Below are positions 51,137 to 63,469 of a stretch of 64,000 bases of DNA, piece after piece. The notes beneath the pieces are model-generated. The model ran no database searches. It was not told the origin of the DNA and saw nothing but the letters and a program-made list of their open reading frames with translations. The DNA lies in the NCBI GenBank assembly GCA_003134965.1, contig PLDA01000007.1:62001-126000 (forward strand). The letters are read 5' to 3'. Each line of letters starts with the position of its first letter. Position 1 is the first letter of the stretch. The position numbers were made by a program, and so were the translations under genes. The stretch comes from Vulcanimicrobium winogradskyi. GTDB lineage: Bacteria; Vulcanimicrobiota; Vulcanimicrobiia; Vulcanimicrobiales; Vulcanimicrobiaceae.

Positions 51137-51927
51137 GTCCCGGGGAACATCATGCGGAGGAGAACGACGGCGACGATCGCTGCCGCGAGCATCAACCCGA
51201 GCGCGAGCGCCGCGTCGCGCGTCTGCGGGCGGCGGCGCGTCGTCTCCGGCGCCGCCTCGTTGAACGCGCGGCCCACGATCACCGTGCCGCCGCCCCCGCC
51301 GCGGATCCCCGCGATCGCGAGCAGCCGCGCGGTGACGTCTTCAGACGAGACGGAAGCGCGCAGCGCGTCGGCGATCTCCTGATCGTCGAGCAGCTCGTGC
51401 AGCGCGCCGCTCGAGAGCACCAGCGCGTCGCCGTGCATGAGGCGCACGTGCGCGAGCGCCGGCTCCAGCGTCGGCTGCGTGCCGAGCGAGCGCGTCAGCA
51501 GGCGGAGCGAACCCTCCCCGATCGCGTCGGCCGTCGTCAACGTCGAGAGGACGCCCTCGCGGCCGAGGTACGCGCGCGTCGCGCCGACGTGGCCGACGAA
51601 AGCATGGTCGCCGACGATCAACGCGGCGGTGAGCGAGGTTCCCGAGGCGACGTAGTCGTCGGTGCTGCCGGAGTGCGCGAAGACGCGCGCGTTGGCCGCC
51701 GAGAACGCGGCAGCGAGGGCGGCGCGGGGGTCGCGGCGCTCGCCGCGGACGCGGCGCTTCAGGCTGTCGCGGACGGCCTGGGTCGCGACGGCCGGCACGG
51801 GCTTTTCGCGGATCCGGCCGAAGCCGTGGGCGACCGCGAGCAGGACGATGCCGGGCGCGACGATCTCGGCGACGTAGGCTTCGTCGCCGCTGTGGATCCC
51901 GGGTCGCGACCCGACCGCTATCTCCAT
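51133..51927 (-). CDS. PP2C-like protein, probably catalytically inactive, with C-terminal membrane helix
   Basis: A 264-residue protein with the PP2C strand order: VGSRPGIHSGDEAYV at the start, TSLTAALIVGDHAFVGHVGATRAYL in the middle. The metal-binding aspartates are replaced: the usual ADGMGG is AHGFG (His34), the SDGL motif is SSGAL (172-176), and the final GxxDN motif is GGGGG (210-214). Residues 238-258 form one membrane helix. So it is unlikely to be a working phosphatase and may be a sensor or scaffold. It overlaps the FHA gene upstream by 10 bases. Confidence 0.8.
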   Translation of the reverse strand: MEIAVGSRPGIHSGDEAYVAEIVAPGIVLLAVAHGFGRIREKPVPAVATQAVRDSLKRRVRGERRDPRAALAAAFSAANARVFAHSGSTDDYVASGTSLTAALIVGDHAFVGHVGATRAYLGREGVLSTLTTADAIGEGSLRLLTRSLGTQPTLEPALAHVRLMHGDALVLSSGALHELLDDQEIADALRASVSSEDVTARLLAIAGIRGGGGGTVIVGRAFNEAAPETTRRRPQTRDAALALGLMLAAAIVAVVLLRMMFPGT

Positions 51928-52334
51928 GCTCCGACTCCCCGAAAGACGAGGGCTGCCGCGCCGACGGTCATCTCGTCGTCGACCTCGAGCCGCCGCGGGC
52001 CGGTGACGGCCTCGCCGTCGACCGCCGTCCCGTTGCGGCTTCCCAAGTCTTCCACGTAGACCCCGTCGTCTCGCATCTCGATTCGCGCGTGCAGCCGGCT
52101 CACCCGCGGGTCGTCGAGACGAAGGTCGGCGCTCGGTGCCCTCCCGACGAGTATACGCCGCCCGAAGCGATACGTCTTGATGGTCCCGGCATGCGCGACC
52201 GTCAATTCGATGCCGGTCGGGATCGCGGCCTCGATCGCGCGCGCTGGAGGCGCGCCGCGCCGGTCGCGAACCAGCACGGCGTAAACGGCGTACGCGGCGG
52301 AGAGCCCCAGCGTGAGCAGGCGCGGGTCGGTCAT
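51918..52334 (-). CDS. FHA-domain protein with N-terminal membrane helix
   Basis: A 138-residue protein: a short hydrophobic N-terminal segment (LLTLGLSAAYAVYAVLV) and a C-terminal FHA domain with GRAPSADLRLDDPRVSRLHARIE-type phosphothreonine pocket (key GRAPSADL, SRLHARI) and DLGSRNGTAVDG. Comparable to FhaB next to pstP in actinobacteria. It overlaps both neighbours. Confidence 0.88.
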   Translation of the reverse strand: MTDPRLLTLGLSAAYAVYAVLVRDRRGAPPARAIEAAIPTGIELTVAHAGTIKTYRFGRRILVGRAPSADLRLDDPRVSRLHARIEMRDDGVYVEDLGSRNGTAVDGEAVTGPRRLEVDDEMTVGAAALVFRGVGAWR

Positions 52335-52945
52335 GGCGCGTCGACCACCTTGAGATGGGTCTCGCCGATCGTCAGCGTCTGGCCGCGGTCGAGGCGCGCC
52401 CGCCGGACCTGGGCGCCGTCGACGAAGGTCCCGTTCGACGACCCGAGATCTTCGACGCTCCAGCCGGTACCGTCGGCGACGATGCGAGCGTGATTGCGCG
52501 ACGCGCGCGCGTCGCGGAGCTTCACCCCGTTGTCGTCGGCGCGCCCCAGGCTGAGGCCGTCGCTGAGCGGCACGCGCGCTCCGTCGGGCCGCTCGAGGGC
52601 GAGCGATTGCGCGCGCTCGTCGACCACCACTTCGATCGCGAGCGAACCGGAGACCACGTCGGGGTCCTCGTCGAGCACGACGCGTGCGGCCTCGGCGCGC
52701 TCGCGCGGGAGCGCTTCACGCACCATCGCGCTCCAGCGCCCTTCGAGAAAATCGCGGTCGGTCGCAAGCCGTGCGTAGTCGGCCGGATGGACGCGCACGA
52801 GGTACAGGTCGCTCGGCGAGGCCTGGGCGGTCGACACCAGCCGGCGGCCGATCTGCGCGGGGTCCAGCGCGCTCGGAAAGACCCGCGCGAAGGCGTCCTC
52901 GACGACGCGCGCACAGACGTGCTCGATGCGGGCGAAAACGTTCAC
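52331..52945 (-). CDS. DUF3662-FHA protein (FhaA-like)
   Basis: A 204-residue protein: N-terminal DUF3662 domain (about 1-110, FARIEHVCARVVEDAFARVF, DLYLVRVHPADYARL) and C-terminal FHA domain (about 120-200, SLGRADDNGVKL, SRNHARIV, DLGSSNGTFVDG). FhaA proteins read threonine phosphorylation in cell-wall regulation. It starts the FHA-FHA-PP2C-SEDS run, 13 bases after rsmB. Confidence 0.9.
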   Translation of the reverse strand: MNVFARIEHVCARVVEDAFARVFPSALDPAQIGRRLVSTAQASPSDLYLVRVHPADYARLATDRDFLEGRWSAMVREALPRERAEAARVVLDEDPDVVSGSLAIEVVVDERAQSLALERPDGARVPLSDGLSLGRADDNGVKLRDARASRNHARIVADGTGWSVEDLGSSNGTFVDGAQVRRARLDRGQTLTIGETHLKVVDAP

Positions 52946-52958
52946 GGCACTCGCGCGG

Positions 52959-54275
52959 TCATGGCGAGCGCTTCATCCTCGCTATGTAAAATCCGTCGCG
53001 CCCGCCGATCCCGGGCGGTACCAGCACGTCGCCGAACGGCGTCAAGAACGGAGCGTATCGCGCGGGTATCGCGTCGCGCGCGAACTCGGCCTGGGCCGCC
53101 ATGAAGCCCTCGACGATCTCCTCGGCTTCGCGGCGATCGGTCGAGCAGACCGCGTAGACCAGTGCGCCGCCGGGTTTCACGCTCCGCGCCGCGGAGTCGA
53201 GCAGCTTTTTCTGGATGCTCGCCATGCGCACCGGATCGTCGGACGCCTTGCGCCAGCGCGCCTCGGGCTGCCGGCCCAGGATTCCGAGCCCCGAGCACGG
53301 CGCGTCGAGCAGCACCACATCGGCGTCGGCGGTCGCATCCATCGCCGTCACGTCGGCGGTGACCAGCGCGATCGACGCGATCCCGGCCGCGTCGAGCCGG
53401 GCGGCCGTCTGCGCGATCTTGCGCGGGTCATCGTCGACCGCGAGCAGCGAACCTTCACCGCGGGTACGGCTCACGATCTGCAGCGTCTTGTTGCCGCGCC
53501 CGCAGCAGAGTTCGACGACGCGCTGCCCCGGCTGCGGATCGAGGATGTCCACCGGAAACGACGATGCTTCGCCGTGCAGGTGCCAGCGATGGTTCGCAAG
53601 CCGTTCGAGCTCGGCCGCCGACGCCGCGGGTTCGAGCACCAAGACGTCCAGTGCGAAGGGGCTCGGCGCGGCCGCGATCCCGGCCTCGGCGAGCGCGTGC
53701 TGCGCCCCCTCACGCGTCGTGTTCCGCAGGTCGATGCACACGCCGGCCGCGGCGGGCGCGTTCACCCCGCCGAGGATCGCGTCGAGCCGCTCCTCGCCGA
53801 AACGCTCGCGCCAGTGGTTGACGACCCAGTTCGGGAGCGACGCGCGCGTCGCGAGATCGGTCTCGCGGGGCGGCTCGGCGGCGACCTTTCGCAGCACGGC
53901 GTTGACCAGGCCCGCGGTCCCCTTATGGCCGTACTTGCGGGCGAGCCCGACGCTCTCCGAGACCGCGGCGTAGTCCTCGACACCACCCATCAGGCGCAAC
54001 TGGTACGTTCCCAGCCGGAGGATCTCCGCGATCGGCTGCGGCAGCGACTTCGCGCGCTCGCCGATGTACGGCTGCAGCTCGAAGTCGAGATACCGCCGCA
54101 TCTTGATCGCGCCGTACGCGAGTTCGGTCGCGAACGCGCGGTCACGCGGAGCCAGTTCGGTCTTGCGCAAACGGTAGTCGAGCGCCTCGCGCGCGTCGCG
54201 CGGAGTCGGTCCGAACACGTCGCGGCACACCTGCAGCGCGACCTCGCGCGCCGTCGTCGCTCTCGGTTCGCTCAT
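52959..54275 (-). CDS. rsmB: 16S rRNA (cytosine-967-C5)-methyltransferase
   Basis: A 438-residue protein: an N-terminal NusB-like helical domain (about 1-140) and a C-terminal SAM-dependent domain with CCGRGNKT, DAPCSGLGILG and the second catalytic Cys in YAVCSTDRREAEE. It methylates C967 of 16S rRNA. It overlaps fmt by 4 bases, in the common def-fmt-rsmB order. Confidence 0.94.
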   Translation of the reverse strand: MSEPRATTAREVALQVCRDVFGPTPRDAREALDYRLRKTELAPRDRAFATELAYGAIKMRRYLDFELQPYIGERAKSLPQPIAEILRLGTYQLRLMGGVEDYAAVSESVGLARKYGHKGTAGLVNAVLRKVAAEPPRETDLATRASLPNWVVNHWRERFGEERLDAILGGVNAPAAAGVCIDLRNTTREGAQHALAEAGIAAAPSPFALDVLVLEPAASAAELERLANHRWHLHGEASSFPVDILDPQPGQRVVELCCGRGNKTLQIVSRTRGEGSLLAVDDDPRKIAQTAARLDAAGIASIALVTADVTAMDATADADVVLLDAPCSGLGILGRQPEARWRKASDDPVRMASIQKKLLDSAARSVKPGGALVYAVCSTDRREAEEIVEGFMAAQAEFARDAIPARYAPFLTPFGDVLVPPGIGGRDGFYIARMKRSP

Positions 54276-55180
54276 GGATTTCTCTGGTGCGCTGCGCGCG
54301 CGTACACATCGCCGGGCATCGGCGCACGTCCGGGCGGCACGACGAGATCGAGAACGACCATACGGCCGTCGCCTGCGCAGCAGAAGGTCCCCGCCACCTC
54401 TTCATCCGCTGCGACGTGCGCTCGAAGCACCTTGAGTCTCTCCCCTGCTCCCTCGGTCCGCGCCGCCGGGGCTGGAGACAGTGAGCGAACCGTATCGACA
54501 ATTCTGCGAGCGGGCTGCGACCAATCGATCATGAGATCGCCTTTCCGCAGCGGCCGCGTGGCGGTCGCCGCAACCTCCTCTTCGGAGAATCCCAGCTCGC
54601 GCGCGACCGCGCTTTGCGGCTTGCGTTCGAGCGACTCGTTCGCGTAGCGATCGAGCGCCTCGACGACGAGTTCCGCGCCGCGCGCGGCCAGCCGGTCGTG
54701 CAGCTCGCCGTAGGTTTCTTCCGGCCCGATCGGCGTGCGCTCTTGCAGCAGCACCTCGCCGGTGTCCATCCCCGCATCCATCGCGATGATCGTGACGCCG
54801 GTCTCCAGGCGGCCGTCGCGGATCGCCGACTGCAGCGGCGTCGCACCGCGGTAGAGCGGCAGCAGTGAAGGGTGGACGTTGAACGCGATCGGTACGGCGT
54901 CGAGCAGCGTCTGCGGCACGATCTTCCCGTACGACGCGACGACGAACGCCTCGGCGCCGGCGGCGCGCGCCTCGTCCGCAAACGGCTTCAGCCTCGTGGG
55001 CGTGTAGACGCGCAGCCCGCGGGCCTCGGCGGCGTGCTTCACCGGCGTCGCGGCCAGCTGGTGGCCGCGGCCCGCGGGGCGATCGGGCTGTGTGACGACG
55101 CCGATGACATCGTGCCGTCCGGCGAGCGCTTCCAGAATCGGGACGGCGAACGCGCTGGTCCCGAAGACGAGCAGTTTCAG
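54272..55180 (-). CDS. fmt: Methionyl-tRNA formyltransferase (CTG start)
   Basis: Formylates initiator Met-tRNA. The 302-residue protein has FGTSAFAVPIL, VASYGKIVP and NVHPSLLPLYRG (101-112), the formyl-THF site, and a C-terminal tRNA-binding domain. The family N-terminus (KLLVFGTSAFA) begins right after a CTG at 55180 that overlaps the def stop (CTGA); no ATG, GTG or TTG exists at the proper place, so CTG initiation coupled to def is the simplest reading. Confidence 0.93.
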   Translation of the reverse strand: MKLLVFGTSAFAVPILEALAGRHDVIGVVTQPDRPAGRGHQLAATPVKHAAEARGLRVYTPTRLKPFADEARAAGAEAFVVASYGKIVPQTLLDAVPIAFNVHPSLLPLYRGATPLQSAIRDGRLETGVTIIAMDAGMDTGEVLLQERTPIGPEETYGELHDRLAARGAELVVEALDRYANESLERKPQSAVARELGFSEEEVAATATRPLRKGDLMIDWSQPARRIVDTVRSLSPAPAARTEGAGERLKVLRAHVAADEEVAGTFCCAGDGRMVVLDLVVPPGRAPMPGDVYARAAHQRNP

Positions 55181-55707
55181 CGAGTGCCGGCGGCGACCGC
55201 ATCGGCCTCCGCCACTTCTTCGTCGGTCGTCGCCGGACGAATGTTCTTCGCCTTGTCGATGTACAGCACACCGTTGAGGTGGTCGATCTCGTGCTGCAGG
55301 CAACGCGCGAAAAGACCGCTGCCCTCGAGCGTGATCTTCTTGCCCTGGCGGTCGAGCCCGGTGCAGACGACGCGTTCGAAGCGCGTCAGATCGCCGACCA
55401 TCCCGGGGACCGAGAGGCAGCCTTCGACCGATTCGACCTCGCCTTCGGTGACCGTGAACTTCGGATTGATCACCACCAGCGGACCGTGAGCGTCCTCGTC
55501 ATCCTGGAGATCGACGGTGAAGACGCGCTTCGAGACCCCGATCTGCGGCGCGGCCAGCCCGATCCCCGGCGCATCGTACATCGTCTCGAACATGTCGTCG
55601 AGGAGCTGCTGGAACATCGGGTCGGCGATGTCGGCCGGATCGACCTTCTTCGCAACCTTGCGCAGCGTGGGATGACCGTCGGTGATGATCTCGCGGATGT
55701 ACGCCAT
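55177..55707 (-). CDS. def: Peptide deformylase
   Basis: Removes the formyl group from new proteins. The 176-residue protein has all three motifs: GIGLAAPQ (48-55), EGCLS (95-99) and HEIDH (139-143), the metal ligands being the Cys and the two His. The ATG at 55707 has a GGAAG site and gives the normal N-terminus; a longer frame reaches 55743. Coupled to fmt by a 4-base overlap. Confidence 0.97.
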   Translation of the reverse strand: MAYIREIITDGHPTLRKVAKKVDPADIADPMFQQLLDDMFETMYDAPGIGLAAPQIGVSKRVFTVDLQDDEDAHGPLVVINPKFTVTEGEVESVEGCLSVPGMVGDLTRFERVVCTGLDRQGKKITLEGSGLFARCLQHEIDHLNGVLYIDKAKNIRPATTDEEVAEADAVAAGTR

Positions 55708-55786
55708 AAGCAGTGCTTCCAGTATAACCGGCGGGCGAACCATCGGAGTTCCGCCCGCCGGCCGGCGGGAAAAGGCTGTCGAGGGG

Positions 55787-56050
55787 CTACTTGGGCGCGT
55801 AGGCGATGCACCAGCCGTTCGGGCTGATCTTGCCGTGAACGATCGTGCACCCGTTCGGCTTCACGAAGAACCGGCAGCCCACGCACTTGACGCCCTTGGG
55901 TCCGGGCTTGTCCTGATACTTGAACTGCTTTTTGTTGTCGGGCGGCGCGGCGGCTTGCACCGCGGACAAGGTCGCGCCGACGGCGAGCGCCGCGAACGGG
56001 AGGCCGGCGAGGCGCTTGAGTGCGAGACCGCGCGAGACGGATGATTTCAT
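55787..56050 (-). CDS. High-potential iron-sulfur protein-like small exported protein
   Basis: An 87-residue protein with an N-terminal export signal (KRLAGLPFAALAVGATLSA) and four cysteines at 56, 59, 68 and 81 in the order C-x2-C-x8-C-x12-C, the last in GWCIAYAP. This is the HiPIP pattern, a periplasmic 4Fe-4S electron carrier. HiPIPs usually travel by the Tat route; the signal here has a KR pair rather than RR. An AGGAGG site precedes the ATG at 56050. No electron-transfer partner is adjacent. Confidence 0.7.
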   Translation of the reverse strand: MKSSVSRGLALKRLAGLPFAALAVGATLSAVQAAAPPDNKKQFKYQDKPGPKGVKCVGCRFFVKPNGCTIVHGKISPNGWCIAYAPK

Positions 56051-56111
56051 CGGGGGGAACCCTCCTGGCGTAAGTGCCCGGTAATGGGCCGAGGGGTAGG
56101 ATGATCCTACG

Positions 56112-56498
56112 ATGCGCGTTCTGGTGGGCGCCCTCCTCGCGATGCTGGCTACCGGACCCGATGCGCTCGGCTCCGGCACCCTGGCCGTGACCCTCGACGC
56201 GCGTCCGCTCGCCGGTTCCTGCGCGATCCTCAGCCGTGCCACGATCGTCGCCTACGACGCGCGCGCGCGCCGCGAGGTATCGTACCGTTTCGTCCGCAGC
56301 GACGGCACGGTCTCGCCGACCGGACGGCTCGCCTTGAGCGGTGACGGCGCCGTCGCGCAGTCGGTCACCGACCGCTGGACGCCGCACGGTCCGGCGCCGT
56401 GGGTCGCGCTCGAGATCCTCGCGCCCGAGCGGATGCGCTCGGCACGCGTGGCGGCCGTGACGCACTGCGCGGGACGCGATCTGGCGGCGACCCGCTGA
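56112..56498 (+). CDS. Small exported hypothetical protein
   Basis: A 128-residue protein with a short signal-like N-terminus (MRVLVGALLAMLATGPDALG), two cysteines (in GSCAIL and THCAG) that could pair, and beta-rich character. No family recognised. Its TGA stop overlaps the CTG that may start the next gene. Confidence 0.55.
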   Translation: MRVLVGALLAMLATGPDALGSGTLAVTLDARPLAGSCAILSRATIVAYDARARREVSYRFVRSDGTVSPTGRLALSGDGAVAQSVTDRWTPHGPAPWVALEILAPERMRSARVAAVTHCAGRDLAATR

Positions 56499-57232
56499 CC
56501 ATCTTCTCGGCGAACCGCATCGGCGTCCCGTTCTGGAACGGCCTCCTCTCGAGCATCGCCGCGATGGCGATCGTGACGGTCGCCTTGTTCGTGGCGATGA
56601 TCGTGATCCTCATCGCGGTCATCCTCGCGACGGGAAATATGCCGTCGCTCAATTCCGGGCACCCGGTGGTCGCCGTGAGCGAGGCGATCGCATATGCGCT
56701 CACCGGATGGTTCGCATGGTCGCGCCTGCGCCCGACGGGGCTTCGTCCCTTCCGCCCCTTCACGTACCGCGATCTCCGCATGATCCTGATCGGTTTCGCC
56801 GCGCTCTTCCTCGCCCGCATCGGGACCGGCGCGCTACTGGCCCTCACGCATCAGACGAACCACGTGCAGAGCGGCTTCGAGCATTTCGACGTCGTCACCA
56901 ACGTGCCGGCGATGACGATCGTCGGAATCGGTCTCGCCACCGCCACGATGGTCCTCCTCGCTCCCGTCGTCGAAGAGATCGTATTTCGCGGCCTGCTCTT
57001 CGGCGCGCTCGCTCCGCGCCTGGGCGTGCTCGCCAGCGCGCTGATCACGGCTCTGCTCTTCGGCGGCGTCCATGGCGACCTCGTGCTCTTCCCGCTGCTG
57101 GCCGTACTCGGCTTCGTCAATGCGCTCGCGTACGCCGCGACCGGGAACCTCTGGGTACCGATCACCTTGCACGCGCTCAACAACGCGATCGGCGCGATCT
57201 ACCTCGTCGCGACGTCGCTGCAGCATCATTGA
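56495..57232 (+). CDS. CPBP-family intramembrane metalloprotease
   Basis: A 245-residue membrane protein (CAAX protease/bacteriocin-processing, Rce1-like) with about seven helices. The active-site motifs are present: EEIVFR near residue 160, the FGGVHGD His near 190, and HALNNA near 225. The start is unclear: a CTG at 56495 overlaps the upstream stop (CTGA), while the first ATG at 56564 would begin directly in helix 1. The substrate is unknown. Confidence 0.88.
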   Translation: MTIFSANRIGVPFWNGLLSSIAAMAIVTVALFVAMIVILIAVILATGNMPSLNSGHPVVAVSEAIAYALTGWFAWSRLRPTGLRPFRPFTYRDLRMILIGFAALFLARIGTGALLALTHQTNHVQSGFEHFDVVTNVPAMTIVGIGLATATMVLLAPVVEEIVFRGLLFGALAPRLGVLASALITALLFGGVHGDLVLFPLLAVLGFVNALAYAATGNLWVPITLHALNNAIGAIYLVATSLQHH

Positions 57233-57266
57233 TCACTCCCCGATCGTGCCAAGCCCCAACGAAGAG

Positions 57267-58702
<1,436 letters not shown>

Positions 58703-58706
<4 letters not shown>

Positions 58707-59236
58707 GGGAGGGTCAATACCTGAACGTCGTCGTTGGTGTAGATGTCGATGCGGCCGGCGATGCGCAGCGCCTCGCGGGCGATCTCCGTCGCGTCGAGCG
58801 AGGAGTGGCCGAGCAGCGCCATCGCGGCGGCCTGCGCGTACGGTCCGCCGCTGCCGATCGCGGCGACGCCTTCGTCCGGCTCGATCACGTCGCCGGTCCC
58901 GCTCAGCACGAACAGGTGCTCCGCGGTCCCGACGATCAGCAGCGCTTCGAGCCGGCGCAGCGCGCGGTCTTGGCGCCAGTCCTTCGCGAGCTCGACGGCG
59001 GCACGCAAGACGTTGTCCTTGTAGGCGCTCATCTTGCCCTCGAACTTCTCGAGCAGCGTGATCCCGTCGGCGGCGCTGCCGGCGAACCCGGCGAGCACCT
59101 TACCGCCGGCGATCGCGCGCACTTTGCGCGCGCCGTGCTTCATGACGGTCTTGTCGACCGTCACCTGCCCGTCGCCCGCCATGGCGATCTTCCCGTCCCT
59201 GCGGACGGCGCAGATCGTCGTCGACCGTATGTGCAT
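58703..59236 (-). CDS. hslV: ATP-dependent protease peptidase subunit HslV
   Basis: A 177-residue Ntn-hydrolase. The mature N-terminal Thr lies in STTICAV after a five-residue leader (MHIRS), and the GDGQVT, GGKVLAGFAGSAAD and IGSGGPYA stretches are standard. It forms the proteolytic core with HslU. It starts 5 bases after the trmFO stop. Confidence 0.96.
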
Positions 59237-59241
59237 GGTGG

Positions 59242-60591
59242 TTAGGTACCGGCCAAGACCCTCGCAGGTTGCACCGCCGCCGCGAAGGCGTCGATCTTCG
59301 CGAGCGCTCGCTCGGCCAGCTTCGCGCGGCGCGCGCGCTTGTCGCGAACCACCTGGTCGAGCGGCGAGAAGAACGTCCAGGTGACGTTGGCGGGCTGGAA
59401 GTCCGGTGACGCGGCGTTCTGCAGGTGCGCCACGACGGCACCGAGCGCGGTGTCGGCGGGAACCGCGACGGCCCCGAGGCCGAGCCGCTCTCGCGCCGCG
59501 GCGATCCCCGCGATCGTTCCGCACGCGGCAGCCTCGACGTAACCTTCGGCGCCGGTGATCTGACCGGCAAAGAACACGCGCGGGTTCGCACGCAGCCGCA
59601 GATCGGCGGTGAGCAAGCGCGGCGAGTCGACGAAGGTGTTGCGGTGCATCACGCCCAGCCGCAGCCATTCGGCGTTCGCGAGACCCGGCAACTTGCCAAA
59701 CGCCTCCTTTTGCGCCGGCCAGGTCAGCCGTGTCTGGAAACCGACCAGGTTGAGCGCGGTCCCCGCGGCGTTCTCCTTGCGCAGCTGCACGACGGCGTGC
59801 GGCGCCGTCCCGGTGCGCGGATCGCGCAGTCCGACCGGTTTGAGCGGTCCGAAGCGCAACGTGTCCTCGCCGCGCGCGGCGAGCTCTTCGATCGGCAGGC
59901 AGCCTTCGAAGTACGGCACGTCGCCCGACGCGGCATCGAGCTCGAAGCCGTGCGGATCGTGCTTCGGCAGCGTCCGCAAGTCTTCGACGAAACGCGCGTA
60001 GGTCTCGCGGTCGAGCGGGATGTTGAGGTAGTCGTCGCCCTCGCCCTTGTCGTAACGCGACTTCCGGTACATCGCCGTCAGGTCGAGCGAATCGAGCGAC
60101 ACGATCGGCGCGGCGGCGTCGTAGTAGTGCAGCCGGCCGCCGACCAGCGCATCGAGAGCCTGCGCGAGCGGATCCGACGGCAGCGGACCGCAGGCGACGA
60201 TCACCGTGCCGCCCGGCGGGATGGCGGTGATCTCTTCGCGCCGGATCTCGACGTTCGGGAGCGCCGTCAGACGCGACTCGACCAGCGCTCCGAAGCGCTC
60301 GCGATCGACGGCGAGCGCACCGCCGGCCGGCACCGCGGCCTCACGCGCCGAGGTGACGATGAGCGAATCGAGCCGCGCCAGCTCTTCCTTCAGCAGGCCG
60401 ACCGCGTTCTCGAGCGCGGCGCCGCGCAGCGAGTTCGAACAGACCAGCTCCGCCAGCATCCCGGTGTGGTGCGCCGGTCCGCGCTTGTGCGGGCGCATCT
60501 CGTACAGCACGACCGTCGCGCCGCGCCGCGCCGCCTGCCAGGCCGCTTCACTTCCGGCGAGTCCGCCCCCGATGACCGTGACGTCTGCCAT
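59242..60591 (-). CDS. trmFO: Methylenetetrahydrofolate-dependent tRNA (uracil-54-C5)-methyltransferase
   Basis: FAD/folate enzyme of 449 residues that makes T54 in tRNA. The N-terminal VIGGGLAGSEAAWQAARRG binds FAD; LVCSNSLRG, FEGCLPIEELAARGEDTLRFGP-type (key FEGCLPIE) and FAGQITGAEGYVEAAACG are diagnostic for TrmFO. It lies between topA (4 bases away) and hslV, a common order in bacteria that use this enzyme. Confidence 0.96.
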   Translation of the reverse strand: MADVTVIGGGLAGSEAAWQAARRGATVVLYEMRPHKRGPAHHTGMLAELVCSNSLRGAALENAVGLLKEELARLDSLIVTSAREAAVPAGGALAVDRERFGALVESRLTALPNVEIRREEITAIPPGGTVIVACGPLPSDPLAQALDALVGGRLHYYDAAAPIVSLDSLDLTAMYRKSRYDKGEGDDYLNIPLDRETYARFVEDLRTLPKHDPHGFELDAASGDVPYFEGCLPIEELAARGEDTLRFGPLKPVGLRDPRTGTAPHAVVQLRKENAAGTALNLVGFQTRLTWPAQKEAFGKLPGLANAEWLRLGVMHRNTFVDSPRLLTADLRLRANPRVFFAGQITGAEGYVEAAACGTIAGIAAARERLGLGAVAVPADTALGAVVAHLQNAASPDFQPANVTWTFFSPLDQVVRDKRARRAKLAERALAKIDAFAAAVQPARVLAGT

Positions 60592-60595
60592 GATG

Positions 60596-62758
<2,163 letters not shown>

Positions 62759-62882
62759 AACGGTCTCCAGCGGGTACGGCTCGCTCGAGGACGAGCTTCG
62801 GGCCACAGTATAAACCCGGACGTCAAGCCGGGCCAATTCCGTCGCGCGGCGCGCGCGCGGAACAGCCGCTCCGGGCCAAGAG

Positions 62883-62911
62883 TTGCACGAAACACGAAAT
62901 CTGTGTATTCT
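62883..62911 (+). promoter_or_regulatory. Sigma-70-type promoter of the H1-like gene
   Basis: TTGCAC at 62883-62888, 17-base spacer, TATTCT at 62906-62911, about 75 bases before the H1-like start, within the 229-base topA/H1-like divergent gap. Confidence 0.6.
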
Positions 62912-62987
62912 GCGACTAACGATGTGTCGGCGTTTTGTCGGCGCGTCTTGGATAGAACAACTCCGTCCGCGCGGACGAGGAGGTTGA

Positions 62988-63443
62988 ATGGACTCGGAAA
63001 CAACGAACGGCGCACCAGCCGCAGCACCAGCCGCTGCACCGGCGAAGCGCCGCGGCGGACGCCGCAAGGGCGCCGGCCGCAAGAAAGCAGCCGCTAAGAA
63101 ATCGACCAACGGCCGCAAGAAGGCTGCCAAGAAGACCGACGGTCGCAAGAAGGCTGCCAAGAAGACCGGCGGTCGCAAGAAAGCCGCCAAGAAGACCGGC
63201 GGTCGTAAGAAGGCTGCCAAGAAGACCGGCGGTCGTAAGAAGGCTGCCAAGAAGACCGGCGGTCGCAAGAAGGCTGCCAAGAAGACTGGTGGTCGCAAGA
63301 AGAAGGCCGCGGGCGGGCGTAAGAAAGCCGCCGGTGGTCGCAAGAAGAAAGCCGCGGGCGGGCGTAAGAAAGCCGCCGGCGGTCGCAAGAAAAAGGCCGG
63401 CGGTCGCAAGAAGAAAGCCGGCGGTCGCAAGAAAAAGGGCTGA
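62988..63443 (+). CDS. Lysine-rich histone H1-like repeat protein
   Basis: A 151-residue strongly basic protein. After an Ala/Pro-rich N-terminus (1-22), residues 41-100 are six tandem decamers of the type GGRKKAAKKT, and 101-151 are seven 7-8-residue units of the type GGRKKKAA. This resembles bacterial H1/Hc1-like and AlgP-type tails that bind and compact DNA non-specifically. A strong GGAGG site lies 5 bases before the ATG at 62988. It has its own promoter and terminator. Confidence 0.8.
   Translation: MDSETTNGAPAAAPAAAPAKRRGGRRKGAGRKKAAAKKSTNGRKKAAKKTDGRKKAAKKTGGRKKAAKKTGGRKKAAKKTGGRKKAAKKTGGRKKAAKKTGGRKKKAAGGRKKAAGGRKKKAAGGRKKAAGGRKKKAGGRKKKAGGRKKKG
63108..63440 (+). repeat. Coding tandem repeat (30-base then 21-24-base units)
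   Basis: Direct tandem repeats encoding GGRKKAAKKT units followed by GGRKK(K)AA units. Third-position differences between units show the array is not entirely recent. Confidence 0.9.
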
Positions 63444-63467
63444 CATCCGGCGATAACCGGAATGTCA
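63441..63467 (+). other. Inverted repeat over the H1-like stop codon
   Basis: TGACATCCGG-CGATAA-CCGGAATGTCA, a hairpin with one bulged base that begins with the stop codon, just before the terminator. It may stabilise the message end. Confidence 0.5.
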
Positions 63468-63469
63468 GA

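Noticed and set aside
63108..63440. Tandem array considered as a CRISPR or satellite
   Set aside because: The units are contiguous, in frame and encode a basic protein.
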